A stretch of 64,000 bases of DNA from Symsagittifera roscoffensis (taxonomy: Eukaryota; Xenacoelomorpha; Acoela; Convolutidae): assembly GCF_963678635.1 (NCBI RefSeq), contig NC_087069.1, positions 50,974,938-51,038,937 on the forward strand. Direction: 5' to 3'. Positions 1 through 11,005 of the stretch are shown piece after piece. Both the position numbers and the translations under genes were made by a program. The stretch's first letter is position 1. Every line of letters begins with the position of its first letter. Below the pieces are notes generated by a model that was given only the letters and a program-made list of their open reading frames with translations, did not search any database and was not told the origin of the DNA.

Positions 1-37
1 ATGCAGTATGTAAGCAATAAAAGACATCCTTGAGTCG

Positions 38-3000
38 ATGGGTGAGGTGGTGGATGCAACGAAGGAAGGGGCGTTCAATAAGATAACACCAAAAATAGTG
101 TTTGCGTTGTCTCCGGGGTACGCATGTCTCCCGGATGGACTGAAATTCGTGTATGCGATTGTAACCTTGCTGTCAGAAAGAAAATATGATGTGATCATAT
201 CAGCCCCAAATCGCATGATAGAGATGGAGAACCTGAGGCCACTCAGGGCTGAACTACCTGCAGTGTGGTCAGATATCTCAAATGCGATGAGAGGATTCAA
301 GGACGATGCGCTACACATGTTAGTGTTGGATGAGGTGCTGGGATTGGAACTGTCCAATTTCAGTCGAAAGCTCAAACTGAAACCGGGAATAGACGACGAC
401 CATCGAGTGATCGTATCGATGTCCAACGATTTATGGTTCCGAGCAATGGAAAAGACAGGTGAAAGCACGAAAAGAAAAAAATCACTAGAGACGAGAGCTC
501 AATTGGAAGCGATGGTTTTGAGAACCAAGCCGGAAGCCAACCAGTGGCTACACCTAAATCCTCGAGTAACGGCATTGGTTGCAGATGCTTTTGAGCAAGG
601 CCCTGTGATGATCACAAAGATCCATGCCTACTTGTTAAAGGAGGTGAACCTGGCGGAAAATGCCGAAGAAAAGACCGCTGAATTTGTAAACAGAATGTGT
701 CAAATTGCCCTGGAAACCTTCTGGACCCAGGAAGTGAAGGGACAGGAGGGCTTTGAACGGACAGACAGCATGCTGGAGGGGTTGGGAGCCGGATGGACCG
801 CGTCCTTCTTGGCAAAAGTCTACCCGAAAGTCTCTCATTACTTGATTAAGGAATTCCTCCAAGCAGTAGTGGAAGTGTCAATAGTGGAACTAATAGCCTT
901 GTTCGTGACGTTTGGAGCAGAGAGTTTCGTGAAGGGACCGGTGATGCTGCTCACCGAAGGGATCCAGAACTTGCGGTTAGATGGACTTCTGACATTGATT
1001 GCGATTACCCACGGAAACTTGGGAGAATTAATGAGATTGACACGTTGCCCAGAGCAGATGAGAGAGAGAGTGAGGAACTTGGATATGAAGAAATCCACGG
1101 ACTCGTGGAATAAGATAAGAGACTTGAGACACACTCTTATTCAATATCTCTTACAACAATTTCGCTTTGGAACGGGAGGAGATGAGACTATTGAGAGAGA
1201 TGAAGATGTCAGACGACATGTTGGAGGCATGCCCCTGCTAACCGATCTAAGCGTGGCTATGAGAACCGATCCCTGGGCGCTGATCAGAGGAGTCACGGAG
1301 TTAGTGACAGTGATCTATGGACCAGCAGTCACGTTTACGTTCCCTGACGTTAGCGTGGAAGCGTATAGGAGGTCGGTGCTGCACCTGAACCTCATATCAG
1401 CGGTGGACGGTAGTGCACTGAACTGGTGTGAGCAGCGCACATTGCGGGAACTCAAGAGTGAAGATCTGTTATTTGCGAAAATATCAGAACCAGAAATGAC
1501 AGCTATCAACTTTGACGATCACTTCCGTGATCGCATGGGAGAAGTAGAGAGAGGACACGTCGAAGTGTTTCCGAAGCTTTGGAATCTAAGACCCTATGAT
1601 AAAACGAATGGTGAAATAACCAGAGTGCCTCGTCTCACTGCAGCATATCATAAAGTGAGAGAAGGAACGAAGGACTGGGGTGATTACGAGAAGCTGCCGG
1701 AGTCAATCCCTGACTTCCCTCTGATAAGAAGGATGTTACTCGGAGCAGTTTCCGTGGTACAAACTCCTAGGTTGAGAGCATTCGAAACCAATGAAAGGAG
1801 AGTAGGGAATTTCGAAGCAACGATGGACACATACTTTGTGGGAAGAAATGCCGCTGTGTTACAGTACACACGATTTGCCTATACGGATCAAGCGACGAGA
1901 AGGCGAATAAGCAACGCCGCGACTCCCAAGCCTGGAAGATTTGATGAAGAATGGGCGGGACTAGGCTTGGCGCCTATGAAAATGAGAGGCAGGACCGAGC
2001 TGCCTGAGGCCTCTTTGATCCTAACTAGTGTAAAATCGGAGATGAAGTTAGTAGGAACGCTGCAAACGAGAACTTTCTTAGCACCCTTCGGCTGCGAAGA
2101 AATCAAAGTGGTCCATGGAGAAGAGGAAGATAAATCGTCCGGTACATTGCTCATACCGAGATTCCCGGAAGAAGCCGACAATGATGAAAAAGGACCATCG
2201 AGCTCGAACAAGGATAAGTCAGAAGGAGATGACGGACAGGGAGGAAGCCGTCAAACCGAAGAACCCATGCAACAAGATCAAGCTGGTGGGGAAGACGACA
2301 GGGCATCGACAGGAGGAACATCCAGCCTAGATTTCAATATCTTCAGTGATCTTGAGAACAATGCAGATACGTTGGAAACAACTGAGCCAGCGGATGAAGG
2401 CATCTCGACACTGGAGCCTCCGTCAGCCTTCATGGAAATGAAACGGAATTTGCCGGAGAGCAGCTCTCCTGGCAATTCAGGAAATAACGAGCAAAAAATC
2501 CTCATGGAATCGCCTAGAAGAAGAATAATAGAGGGCTCAGCTAGAGTACCTTTCTTGGGAACGTTGCCCGAGGAGGAGTGGGAAGTACATCACCGAGACC
2601 ATGAGAGTAGGACGGGATGCAAATTGGACAGAGTGGCGTTCATGGAAGAAGTCTGGGCAGTAGTTCAGAGCTATGGGACCCAGTCCATCCTCAAAACAGG
2701 TCTCAACCGACCATTGATGCGGGAAGTCCTTGATAAGCTTGATGAGTGTGAAGGGAGATTGAGTGAGTTGTTGATCGACTCAGCCACTGACGAAAGTCAA
2801 GCGAACTCTCCCATCAAGATGACGCCGCAGGACGACAAAGGAGAGGTGGTGTATCTGTCAAGAACCAGGAAAGGGACGATGCGATCGAAGTTGGTGATTG
2901 ATAAGATCAACGAAATGAAAATGAAGTTAGGCAGCAGAGTGATGCCTAGAAGAGTAGGAAAGACGAAAGTGGATTCGGAGATATCGGTGAAAGTTGCGAA

Positions 3001-3187
3001 TTCAGCAAAGAGAAAGCGAGTCGAAGAGATCATGGATTTGGGACAAGGCGATTATCAACTGTCTGGCACGGATAAGATGCTGACTGATATAGCGATGGTG
3101 CCACCCATTCTCATGGCGGGAATAAAGTCAACATGCTATAAATCCAAATGGAGTGACCGCACTTTGACTGGAGTGACCGCACTCTGA
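38..3187 (+). CDS. Unrecognised large protein, N-terminal 1049 codons of a longer broken frame
   Basis: I do not recognise this family. The frame is open for 1049 codons and is visibly less AT-rich than the DNA after 6130. Residues about 20-140 alternate short hydrophobic runs with charged helices, as in an alpha/beta fold (for example SALSPGYACLPDG-like and HMLVLDEVLGLEL segments). Residues about 275-310 are hydrophobic. Residues about 715-765 are a Ser/Glu/Asp/Gln-rich linker, and a basic SAKRKR patch lies near residue 990. The ATG at 38 is the first in frame after an in-frame TAA at 11-13, but the 8 codons before it also look coding, so the true start or an exon border may lie upstream. 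The end at 3187 is artificial: a 20-bp tandem duplication at 3151-3190 shifts the frame, and the protein continues after it. Size and company suggest a mobile-element or virus-like protein, which is inference only. Confidence 0.6.
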   Translation: MGEVVDATKEGAFNKITPKIVFALSPGYACLPDGLKFVYAIVTLLSERKYDVIISAPNRMIEMENLRPLRAELPAVWSDISNAMRGFKDDALHMLVLDEVLGLELSNFSRKLKLKPGIDDDHRVIVSMSNDLWFRAMEKTGESTKRKKSLETRAQLEAMVLRTKPEANQWLHLNPRVTALVADAFEQGPVMITKIHAYLLKEVNLAENAEEKTAEFVNRMCQIALETFWTQEVKGQEGFERTDSMLEGLGAGWTASFLAKVYPKVSHYLIKEFLQAVVEVSIVELIALFVTFGAESFVKGPVMLLTEGIQNLRLDGLLTLIAITHGNLGELMRLTRCPEQMRERVRNLDMKKSTDSWNKIRDLRHTLIQYLLQQFRFGTGGDETIERDEDVRRHVGGMPLLTDLSVAMRTDPWALIRGVTELVTVIYGPAVTFTFPDVSVEAYRRSVLHLNLISAVDGSALNWCEQRTLRELKSEDLLFAKISEPEMTAINFDDHFRDRMGEVERGHVEVFPKLWNLRPYDKTNGEITRVPRLTAAYHKVREGTKDWGDYEKLPESIPDFPLIRRMLLGAVSVVQTPRLRAFETNERRVGNFEATMDTYFVGRNAAVLQYTRFAYTDQATRRRISNAATPKPGRFDEEWAGLGLAPMKMRGRTELPEASLILTSVKSEMKLVGTLQTRTFLAPFGCEEIKVVHGEEEDKSSGTLLIPRFPEEADNDEKGPSSSNKDKSEGDDGQGGSRQTEEPMQQDQAGGEDDRASTGGTSSLDFNIFSDLENNADTLETTEPADEGISTLEPPSAFMEMKRNLPESSSPGNSGNNEQKILMESPRRRIIEGSARVPFLGTLPEEEWEVHHRDHESRTGCKLDRVAFMEEVWAVVQSYGTQSILKTGLNRPLMREVLDKLDECEGRLSELLIDSATDESQANSPIKMTPQDDKGEVVYLSRTRKGTMRSKLVIDKINEMKMKLGSRVMPRRVGKTKVDSEISVKVANSAKRKRVEEIMDLGQGDYQLSGTDKMLTDIAMVPPILMAGIKSTCYKSKWSDRTLTGVTAL

Positions 3188-3190
3188 CTG
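3151..3190 (+). repeat. 20-bp tandem duplication that breaks the giant frame
   Basis: Positions 3151-3170 and 3171-3190 are the same 20-mer (gagtgaccgcact[t/c]tgactg) with one T/C difference. Because 20 is not a multiple of three, the second copy moves reading from frame 2 to frame 1 and makes the TGA at 3185-3187. Reading through a single copy would join the 1049-codon frame to the one continuing at 3191 without a stop. So the break is a simple local duplication and not a real gene end. Confidence 0.85.
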
Positions 3191-4301
3191 GAGCAACCTT
3201 AGAAATGGAAATACTCAGCCAATGTGGAGAGAGCCCAATGAGAGACTTTAAGCCATCTCCCATGAATAACGGAAAGGGAAGTGTCGCAGGACAACTAGTA
3301 CCAGTGGAATATAACCGACTGACAGTGTCGGAGACTGTGTCAATAGATGAACCCGCTGGTGGATACCTGGAGATGTTGGAATACCGAAACTCGGCTAGAG
3401 GGTATTTGATGGCTTTAGAAGACAAGGGTGCCATGGAGGGTTTTCTGGAGACAATGTTGCAAGGTACCACCCTCAAGCAGAAGGCGTACGGGACCTTAGC
3501 GTCGTCTGAGATACAGGCAGAAACGATAGAGCAGTTGGTGAGTCTTCCATGGAAAGCAGTGGTGTAACGGTACTTTGAAGAAGAAATGAGGAATGCGCCA
3601 AGAATACTCTCATGGCAGTACCTTACGTAAGGACAGAGTTACAATTGAGGTTTGCCTGGTGCCTGATGGGACTGACTCGCGAGGAGTACGATTCGGAAGA
3701 AAGGAAGAGGTCAAAGGAGGAGAAGGTTTTCCTTATGACAAATCTGAGGGATCTGATGATCCAAGAGGGAGCAGCAGTAGCGTGAGCGAAGCGGAGAGAC
3801 GCTCTCTGTTTCATTCGATTCATGATAGAACAGATCTCAGTACCAGCATTGAACACCTGTGTCAAGATGCTGAGGGAGGGCGATGAGCGAGCAAAAGCCT
3901 TACTCTTGCTAGCACTGCTGGATATGCATCAAAGCAAACCGATGAGAGTGAACATGAAGGAACCCGAGGAGTTAGAGCCCATGGCAAAGATAGACGAAAT
4001 CAGGAGATTCTCAAACAAGGAGCTGAGGCTCACTAAAGAATCTATGGGGGCAGTGCCGAAGTCCAGTGACTACTGTGGACCAATTAAGAAGAAGTCGTAC
4101 AGCTACGTATCCGGAGTCATAGGGATGGCGTATAACCCGTTCCTGAGTGAAGACATACGCGATTGCTTCTTCGATTAGGAACAGGCAGTGTTGCTAAGAT
4201 TCTGGATGTCGAGAAAGTGTCGATTAAGATTGTGACGAATAAGAGCGCTACCAATCCTCAGAAAAAATTGGGATTGATCTTGGAAGAAGAGGTGAAAAAG
4301 A
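3191..4301 (+). pseudogene. Broken continuation of the giant protein, middle part
   Basis: Protein-like sequence runs on here in changing frames. Frame 1 is open from the duplication to TAA 3565-3567, and the sequence after that stop still looks coding. Frame 0 takes over near 3612 and is interrupted by TGA 3783-3785 (one C-to-T step from CGA). A short frame-2 segment from about 4165 to 4315, with residues such as GTGSVAKILDVEKV, bridges to the next frame-0 block. No domain is recognised. Helical, charge-rich sequence dominates (for example VKMLREGDERAKALLLLALL near 3870). All changes are single-base or small indels, as in a recently inactivated copy. Multiple tiny introns are less likely because good GT/AG pairs are not seen at these points. 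Confidence 0.6.
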
Positions 4302-6125
4302 GTGGAGTTTGGGTTGCGATACTCAGATGAATTGCTGAGGACGAGCTTGATGGTGGTGTGGGAATTGATGAGACCATCATGGTGTCCTAGTCCCAACGCT
4401 GACTCGATACTAAGAGCGACACAAGACGTGCAGAGGGAGCTGAATGCAGACTGTAACCTGCGTGACCTTAACATCAATTATAATGTGATGACTACGGCCT
4501 CTAGGAGCAACGGGGAAGATAAAGTGGAGTTGCCTGGCTGGGGACCAGAAGACTGGGTTAAACCTGGTAGCTGTCTGGCGGAAGTCTGTGGACTGGAGGG
4601 TCACGTTTGTGGAGGTCTGGACTGTGTGAAGACCCTGGAGAAGCAACACAAGCAATTGACGGCATTGTTTGGAAACGTCGTGATGAAAGCAAGGACAGAA
4701 ACGGAACTGATAGCAGATTTTCATGGGGGAACCGAGGTGAATCTAGTGACTGCACTAGGGTTCTACAGCATGTTTAGTTCTTTAGAGTCACTATTGAATC
4801 TAGAACAGAAACATGAGATGGTCACAGCCATCAGTGTAGAGGTGTTCCCAGGAGTTCTGCAAACTGAGCAGAAGTACATAGGAAAATGGAGGGAAGCGAT
4901 CGAGACGGAAATGAATATCAGACACACTGAGACTTATTGTAGACCATCAGGAGCACGATATTTGGTTGGCTCGACATTTGCTCCAATGTGTAAGAGCAGA
5001 TATCCGGTACATTTCGTAGCTGTGGATGTAAAGAGTACGAGAACGATCGTGAATCAAGCCTTCTCAGTGCCGAAGTCTGTGAGACTGGCGAGAATGTCCG
5101 AGAAATCTTACGAGTTGCTATGTAAGATGTTCTCAGCAGTTCCAGAGAGAACCAAGGAAGAGTTGTAATCGATACTGGGAAAGAAGTTCATGGGATACGT
5201 GAGCGGGAACTTCAGTGACTTTGAGAGACAGAAACAGAGAGGATCAACTGTTACAGATTACAATACAGTAGACGAAAATGATGAAGTCAACCGAGTGATG
5301 ATGGAAGTGGAACCATTACTGGAAGCTTCGGGAAAACTTAATTGGAGGAGCATCATGTTGACACATGTCGAGTTTCCCTGCAACTGCTTGTTGCAGACTT
5401 GGTGGTATCCCAAGCGTAGTAATCTGATGTTGATCTGGGACTCCGGAGAGCTGCTCTCCATGGGTTTACCAGACTCATCACAGCCCATAACAATCGTGAT
5501 AGTGGGAGTTATGATGGCGGTACGATGGCTGGAGGCTCATGTGAGAGAAAACAATAGACAGGAAGCACTAACAAGAGAACAGTTGCAGAAATTGGATTGT
5601 CTAAAAGATTTAGATCTTTTTGAGACAATGTGCAAAATTCTAAACATTCCGATGGAAGTGAAGAAGATATGGGCAAGAAAACGATTGATGCCATGGTTCA
5701 GAGCTAACATGACTGCATGGTTGTACGAATATGCTAAGAAGCATATGTCGAAGCACGGCAGAGTGTACAATGGATATCAGCTGGATATTGGAGCGGGAGC
5801 CTTCAAGCGAGCTTTCGTGACTCATCGGAATGCAGTGACCACCGCAGTGAAAAGAATTTCCAGGACTAGTGAACGTAGTGGAAAGGAGAAGGCGGAGATG
5901 TTGAAGAAAGATTTGGAGAGAAATGTGACGTTGTGTCTCCACAACAGCTTCTGCAGGAACAGAGAACCTAACGTGGATCCCCTACCTTGTTGCAGACAGA
6001 GGGTAGAAGAGCAGAGGTGTTGGAGGACTGCTTCCAACAGCGTCAGGATAGCTAACGATGTGTTGCAGGACACAGAGACTGAAAGTGCAGAGTCAGTATC
6101 ACAGGAGGAGGAGATGGAATATTGA
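4302..6125 (+). pseudogene. Broken continuation of the giant protein, C-terminal part
   Basis: Frame 0 is open from about 4302 to TGA at 6123-6125, with a single in-frame TAA at 5166-5168, one C-to-T step from CAA. The two halves (288 and 311 codons from their first ATGs) read as one protein across that stop. I see no known domain. Features are a Cys-rich stretch near 4570-4630 (CGLEGHVCGGLDC), a segment at 4965-5100 rich in short beta-like strands, a hydrophobic run at 5490-5520 (ITIVIVGVMMAV), a basic region near 5830-5930, and an acidic C-terminal tail. With the upstream parts the ancestral product would be about 2000 residues. The intergenic DNA after 6130 is markedly more AT-rich, which supports 6125 as the true end. 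Confidence 0.6.
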
Positions 6126-7912
6126 CAAATGGTCGAGAAAACAAGAAGCAAAAATAGAGAGAATTAGAAGAATTTAGAAGTTTTAAAACTTCTAAATGAC
6201 GAAAAAGAAGAAAACAAAGGAGTGATGAAGAAAGGTTAAAACTCAGAATTGTTCCATGTCTGTGAAAAACTCAAATGAGAAACCAAGCAACCAAGTTGTA
6301 ACTGAAAACTGAAACATTTAGTTGAGTTTTGAACATTGGAGAATTTATTGCATTTATAAATTTGCATTCTGATTTTTAGTGAGGTGGCTTTAGAGACACT
6401 AATTATTTATTTAGAAAGGCTTGAAAAAAAGTATATTCAAATATTCCAGCCTGCATGATTGTTTTTAATCACTTAGGACGACTGATCACTTTGTGGTGAC
6501 ATGAAAGACTTGAGTCATCTCTTGAAGAGGGGATTGTTGCATTGTTCTTTCTAACCACAGAGTTTCTTAGTTTTAATATTCAGGACAATAAACAAGCAAG
6601 ATTTCCGAAGGGAAGGAGCATAGTAGGATAATTTTAGCTTGTTGGTTGGCAGGACTGTCCTGCAAACCAACATCTTTTAAATCTAAGAGAAAAATTTTTT
6701 AATCAGGACATTGACATTGGAAGTCAGAGAAGATAATTTTAATCTTTGGTCATATCCTCAGTGTGCAGATTAATGAAAGAATTTGAAGGCTATAGTGATG
6801 TAGTATGATGCCATTTGTATTCTGCAGTGAGTCGATGTGACGCGGATAAAAATAATTTCGTGCATTTTGTAAATTCCGTTCGATGACACTGTGCCGATTT
6901 TACGAACATTGCGAGATTCAATGAGGAAATTGATCGGACTGTCCGGGGAGTATATGACATTCGACCTGAATGGCCAGATTGCAATCTCTGCAGACTTCGA
7001 ATTTTTAGCAGCGAGCCTTCCGAGTTAGTGATTTTGAAGGATTAAGAACGTTATTCGAACGATTGAACAAAACGCGAAGGTTGAAGGATTCGGAAATTCC
7101 TAAATTTTAAATTTTCGAAGTGATTACGTAACATTTCTGAGAAAAGTCAGAAACGGCCATTTTGGCAAAAGAGTGAGAGAAAAGCAGAACAACATTAGCT
7201 GCGATTGCGAGAACTACGAAAATCGTGATAAAAAACGACAACAAATCGCGGAGCTGACAGAGAACGTTCCGAGTTGCAACTATTGTGTCGCTACAATAGT
7301 TGCAAGGCCGTTGCAGACAACGGCGAAGGGTGGAAGACAGCCTTCCGGTTTACGAAGAAATCAAGATTTAATTAATATCTGAATTGAATTAATATCTGAA
7401 TTCATTTTGATAAGGATGAGAAGCTAGGAGTTGGGGGAAAGGGTTGATCCATCTTCGATGGAGATGATGATTTTTATCTACTGAACAAAAAACAATAATA
7501 ATTCAATAAGTAGTAGTAGCCCTGTTTTTAGGAGTGACCTCGTGGTCTGAGGATACTGAGACCCAGCCATGAGCTCACTATTTGCATGTAATCTAGTTAA
7601 TTTGAGCGTTCTGGTCGAAGCCGGAGAACAGTAACGTTTTTTTCGACCCGATGTTAGAAAGACAACCGAAAGTACTGGCTTGGTAGAGACGGTGAAAAGC
7701 ATGCAAAACTCTGTTTAGACGTTAGCCAGTCGTCTTAGGACTTAGTGTTGTTTTCCGTCGATATGTATCTTCCGGGCGAATGTTACACAACAGCTCATAA
7801 AGAAAACAGATCATTTTTTCTTCATTTCAACACAGCAAACAGTTGTGTCAAGATACTGCAAAAATAGTCCAAAATTCAGTGAAACAAATTCAAAAAAAAA
7901 ACACACTCACAG
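6126..7912. other. Intergenic region without recognised genes
   Basis: AT-rich non-coding sequence apart from the palindrome at 6173-6196. It is somewhat more GC-rich from about 7150 to 7780, immediately before the first Gypsy fragment, so this part may include a long terminal repeat or leader. No matching second LTR was found in the window, and no primer-binding site could be assigned. Confidence 0.4.
6173..6196. repeat. Perfect 24-bp palindrome downstream of the giant frame
   Basis: Positions 6173-6196 read tttagaagtttt followed directly by its exact reverse complement, aaaacttctaaa. It lies 48 bases after the stop of the giant frame. It could form a hairpin in a 3' UTR or be the join of two element ends, and neither is proven. 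Confidence 0.7.
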
Positions 7913-7988
7913 ATGGAGATGTCAGGAAAAACTCAACCGATCTTACGACTGGTGGCCGGATACACCACAGTAATGGAGGAACGAAGAC

Positions 7989-8471
7989 ATGGAAGAGAGC
8001 ATTCTAGTTCCAAAGTGGAATCGATCGCTGTCTATCACAAACGAACTGTCGCAAGAAGTTAAATCACAGAAAAGCTACAACGAAAAAGAAAAAAAATTCG
8101 CGGGGCCGGAAAAAAACAGCTCGGAAAGTGAAACAAGGATTCAATCGAGAGGCAAATGGCAACTGTCACCGGACCAACTGAAAGAGGCGGACAGCAAGCT
8201 AATATCATTCTGGCAACTAATTAGGGGAGAGTCAAACACTGCAAAAAACTTTAATCGAGAACTAGTGGCATTAGAGGAGATTGTACCAGTACCAATCAGC
8301 ATCTCGCCGGCTCATCCAGATGAGAGAAAAATGAGCGATGTGCAGGTAATTGAAGTGGATCTAAGGAGCACAGAGGAAATGGAGGACGACCAAGAGTTGT
8401 GTGCGATAGTAAAGGTCAATAGACAAAAAAAAGAACAGAAGCTGCGAAGGCAGCACCGGAAAATACATTAG
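7989..8471 (+). pseudogene. Gypsy copy A: polyprotein segment upstream of integrase
   Basis: This is a 160-codon frame rich in Glu, Lys and Ser. Its last third (MSDVQVIEVDL onward) recurs in copy B at 12688. In elements of this type the segment sits between RNase H and the integrase zinc finger. A second short frame starting ATG at 7913 overlaps it and stops at 8060-8062, so the true start is unclear. The frame ends early through a frameshift near 8410: in copy B the homologous sequence runs straight on into the integrase domain. Confidence 0.55.
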
Positions 8472-8485
8472 ACAACTTTTCCAAA

Positions 8486-8815
8486 TTGTTCGACGAAATT
8501 CTCCTCGCAGAACTGACCTCGGAGGACACCTGGATGGATCGGCTCAGACAAGTAATAGAACGTGAAACAAACAAGGATGGACCCTATACTAATCCGCTGT
8601 GGTCAAAGATGGTTGTGAAAGAGGACTGCTTAATGTTGAATAACAACTTTGCAGTACCACTTCAACTGAGACAGGTAGTGCTCAAGCAAATCCATCGGTG
8701 TAATCTAGGTCAAGAAGTCATGCTGGGGGTCTCACAATACCTCTGGTGGCCGCATATGCACAAAGGCATTGTGAATCTCGCGGAAGAGTGTCGTAGTAGA
8801 AACCAGATATGGTAA
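8486..8815 (+). pseudogene. Gypsy copy A integrase, zinc-binding domain (broken)
   Basis: Residues like VLKQIHRCNLGQEVMLGVSQ followed by YLWWPHM and AEECRS are the HHCC zinc-binding domain of a retroelement integrase, which binds element DNA ends during insertion. Two ligands look lost: the second His of the usual HRxH is Asn, and the second Cys of CxxC is Arg. The frame stops at 8813-8815 inside the domain. Integrase core sequence continues out of frame downstream, with VAIDRFSKF readable near 8945-8975 and DHRSCGLVERAIQT near 9100-9150. Confidence 0.75.
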
Positions 8816-9686
8816 GAACATAAAATATCTCATTCCGAAAAACGCATCAAAACCGCTGCCACTGCTTACGCAGCCGGTCCAAGAAGTGTATTTCGATTAT
8901 GCGGGACCGTTAGAAAGCCACAGGTGAAAAATTCTGCCTTCTAGTAGCTATAGATCGATTCTCGAAATTTTATTCCCTAAAAATAACCAAATCAACAAGT
9001 GGAAAGTGTACAGTAAAATTTTTGCGCTCGAACATAGACACACAGTGCACCCGGAACCGATACGAACTGACCAATTTTTGGGATTTAGAGGGAAAACACC
9101 CGTGGGTGACCATCGCAGTTGCGGACTAGTAGAACGAGCTATTCAAACAAAAAAAAATTCAGGGTAATGTTATTACGAGAAAATAAATGATCAATCAAAC
9201 TGTGTCTTAGTACATAAGCAGAAAATGTTCAAATATCTCGATTACAGGCATATTTTGGCAGACTTCCAAAAAATGAATTTAAGATCCTACGTGACAAATT
9301 TATAAATAACTATGACTATTTAGACAAACAGCACTTGGAACGATCAGTTTTGACGTCCTCACAGCTAAAACGAAGGATCGACCAACCCCAGGAGAGTCTG
9401 AAGATAGTCAGAAAGGGGGAGCTCAACAGAAACACCTGCACAGTGTAGAAGCAGCAAGTGCAATCAGATCGGGACCGCCAGTGAGCTAAAGCACGCAAGG
9501 AGCTACTGGAGGCAAACGCTCGTTGGAATGAGTAGCGTAGAGATGCAGCAAAAAACGGCATTCGAAGAATAGTCGACGCAACGGGACAGCCAAATCCCGA
9601 ACTCCGGAAATAGATGATCTACTCGTGGGAAACGGGAAATGAGATTCACAGAAGCTTAAGAAGAGGAAAATACGCAGTCTCCAAAA

Positions 9687-9923
9687 ATGACAACTTTGCG
9701 TAAAGACAAAATACGACAGAGCGATCAAGCGCTCACAAAACCGCTAAAGGGGAGAATGTCAACAGATACAGGCTGGACGTTAAAAACGTCGGCAGGTTCA
9801 ATTTACAGAAAAAAGGATATCGCTCAAGCTATAACAGGACAAAACGCGGTTATTCTACAACAGGACAAAACGCGGGCGAAAAAAGAAGCCCATCAGCGGA
9901 ACCACAAAAGAAGCTGCAGATAA
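9687..9923 (+). pseudogene. Gypsy copy A: C-terminal polyprotein remnant
   Basis: A 78-codon frame with DTGWTLKTSAGSIYRKKDIA matches the same region of copy B (13908-14291), where it runs on longer. It corresponds to the basic tail after the integrase core. Flanking DNA on both sides (9316-9680 and 9925-10250) is clearly related to copy B but has stops in every frame. Confidence 0.55.
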
Positions 9924-10284
9924 TCAGTTGCCCGAAAATTTTGAAGAAATTGGTTCGGATGAAGAACTGCTACGCGCTGTGAAACTGGTAGACTTTTTGA
10001 ATCCGGCTGATTAAATCCAGCAGAGCCAATCAATCATAAACTGAAAAGATACTAAATCAGGAGGGAACCTAAACCTCGCCATCAAGAGGGCAAAACCAAA
10101 CACACTGGGCCCTAGTTCGATACCTGGACCAAAAACCAGGAAGAAGTCGCATTAAGGAAATCGGAGAAAAAATCGAAAAACAAGAAACAAGACGACCAGT
10201 TACAAAACATTGACCAAACAAGCTGCTTCTGCAACTAGATCGGACAGACACGCACAATCAAGTTCCACGCCTAAAAACAAACAA

Positions 10285-10455
10285 AAATGAAAAAATATAG
10301 ATTCGGCTACCAGACCAGTGGATATTCTGGACCCGTTTCAGAATCGAAACCTGGCACCAACAAGGTGTGGGAGAAGTTGGCGGATCAACTTCTCAAGAGG
10401 GGAGTACAGAAGGTCGCAGACGAACTAAGGGGACAAAAACCAGCCAGCAGCTGAA
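10285..10455 (+). pseudogene. Short unassigned frame after Gypsy copy A
   Basis: A frame reads from about 10288 to TGA at 10453-10455, with FGYQTSGYSGPVSESKPGTN and a charged helix KLADQLLKRGVQKVADEL. It lies just beyond the end of homology with copy B and keeps the GC-richer style of the retroelement, so it may be another element frame. Coding-like sequence in other frames continues to about 10780. I do not recognise a family. Confidence 0.35.
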
Positions 10456-10794
10456 CGGATGAAAAATTCGAGCCTCCTCAGGGGTCCGAAGTAGTTCAAG
10501 ACAGACAAAGAACAAAGAGCCAAAACGCGTTGGGGACCCAATAAAACATTCTATAAAGGAGGTCTCAGAGGAATTAACAGGGGGAGCACTCCTAAAAACG
10601 GCACTTCAAGAGTATCGACGACGACTGACGGAGTTTCAAGAACGAAACGACAGTCCAACGGAGCCAAAATTATGCCTTCTAGAAAGACAGACGTTCAGGA
10701 GAAAATCGGCTATGCTACGCTGGACAAAGCGGTGAACTGGAACCCCCGCTGGAGAATATTGACCAGGAGGAAAATTGAAAAAAATAGTAGTAAT

Positions 10795-11005
10795 GTATCG
10801 TGTCCCGGATCTTAAGGGGGTGGGGTCCTTCCTAAGGTCTGGCGGGTGCCTCACGAAAAGCAAAATCCTAAGAAAGGGGTCCTTAATTTTTTGGAGGACC
10901 TTCATCCTAGAATTTTGTTAACGACAGAAATTTCCCACCCAAAATACAGAAGACCCCCTACTAAGGATCTTGCTAAGCTTAGCTTAACAACAAGGGACAC
11001 GATAC
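10795..11005. mobile_element. MITE-like element with 12-bp inverted ends (copy 1)
   Basis: The left end gtatcgtgtccc (10795-10806) and right end gggacacgatac (10994-11005) are exact reverse complements. If the outer TA is the target duplication, the element is TCGTGTCCC...GGGACACGA, as in TA-targeting transposons. A related copy in the opposite orientation lies at 29001-29199 and shares the internal sequence around ggtccttaattttttggagga. It encodes nothing and is a non-autonomous element. Confidence 0.7.

Larger units (their letters stand above)
7913..10260 (+). mobile_element. Gypsy-type LTR retrotransposon fragment, copy A
   Basis: This block carries the integrase half of a Ty3/Gypsy polyprotein: a linker region, an integrase zinc-binding domain (8486-8815), integrase core remnants (8816-9180), and a charged C-terminal region (9240-10250) in several frames. 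It aligns along nearly its whole length with copy B at 12519-14420. Compared with B, it keeps about 210 bases near 8833-9050 that B has lost, and it lacks about 40 bases near 9100. Reverse transcriptase and gag are absent, so it is a truncated insertion. Many stops and frameshifts make it non-functional. Confidence 0.8.

Noticed and set aside
372-3476. Minus-strand ORFs inside the giant frame (60-121 codons)
   Set aside because: They are antisense shadows of the long GC-richer plus-strand frame and have no protein-like motifs of their own.
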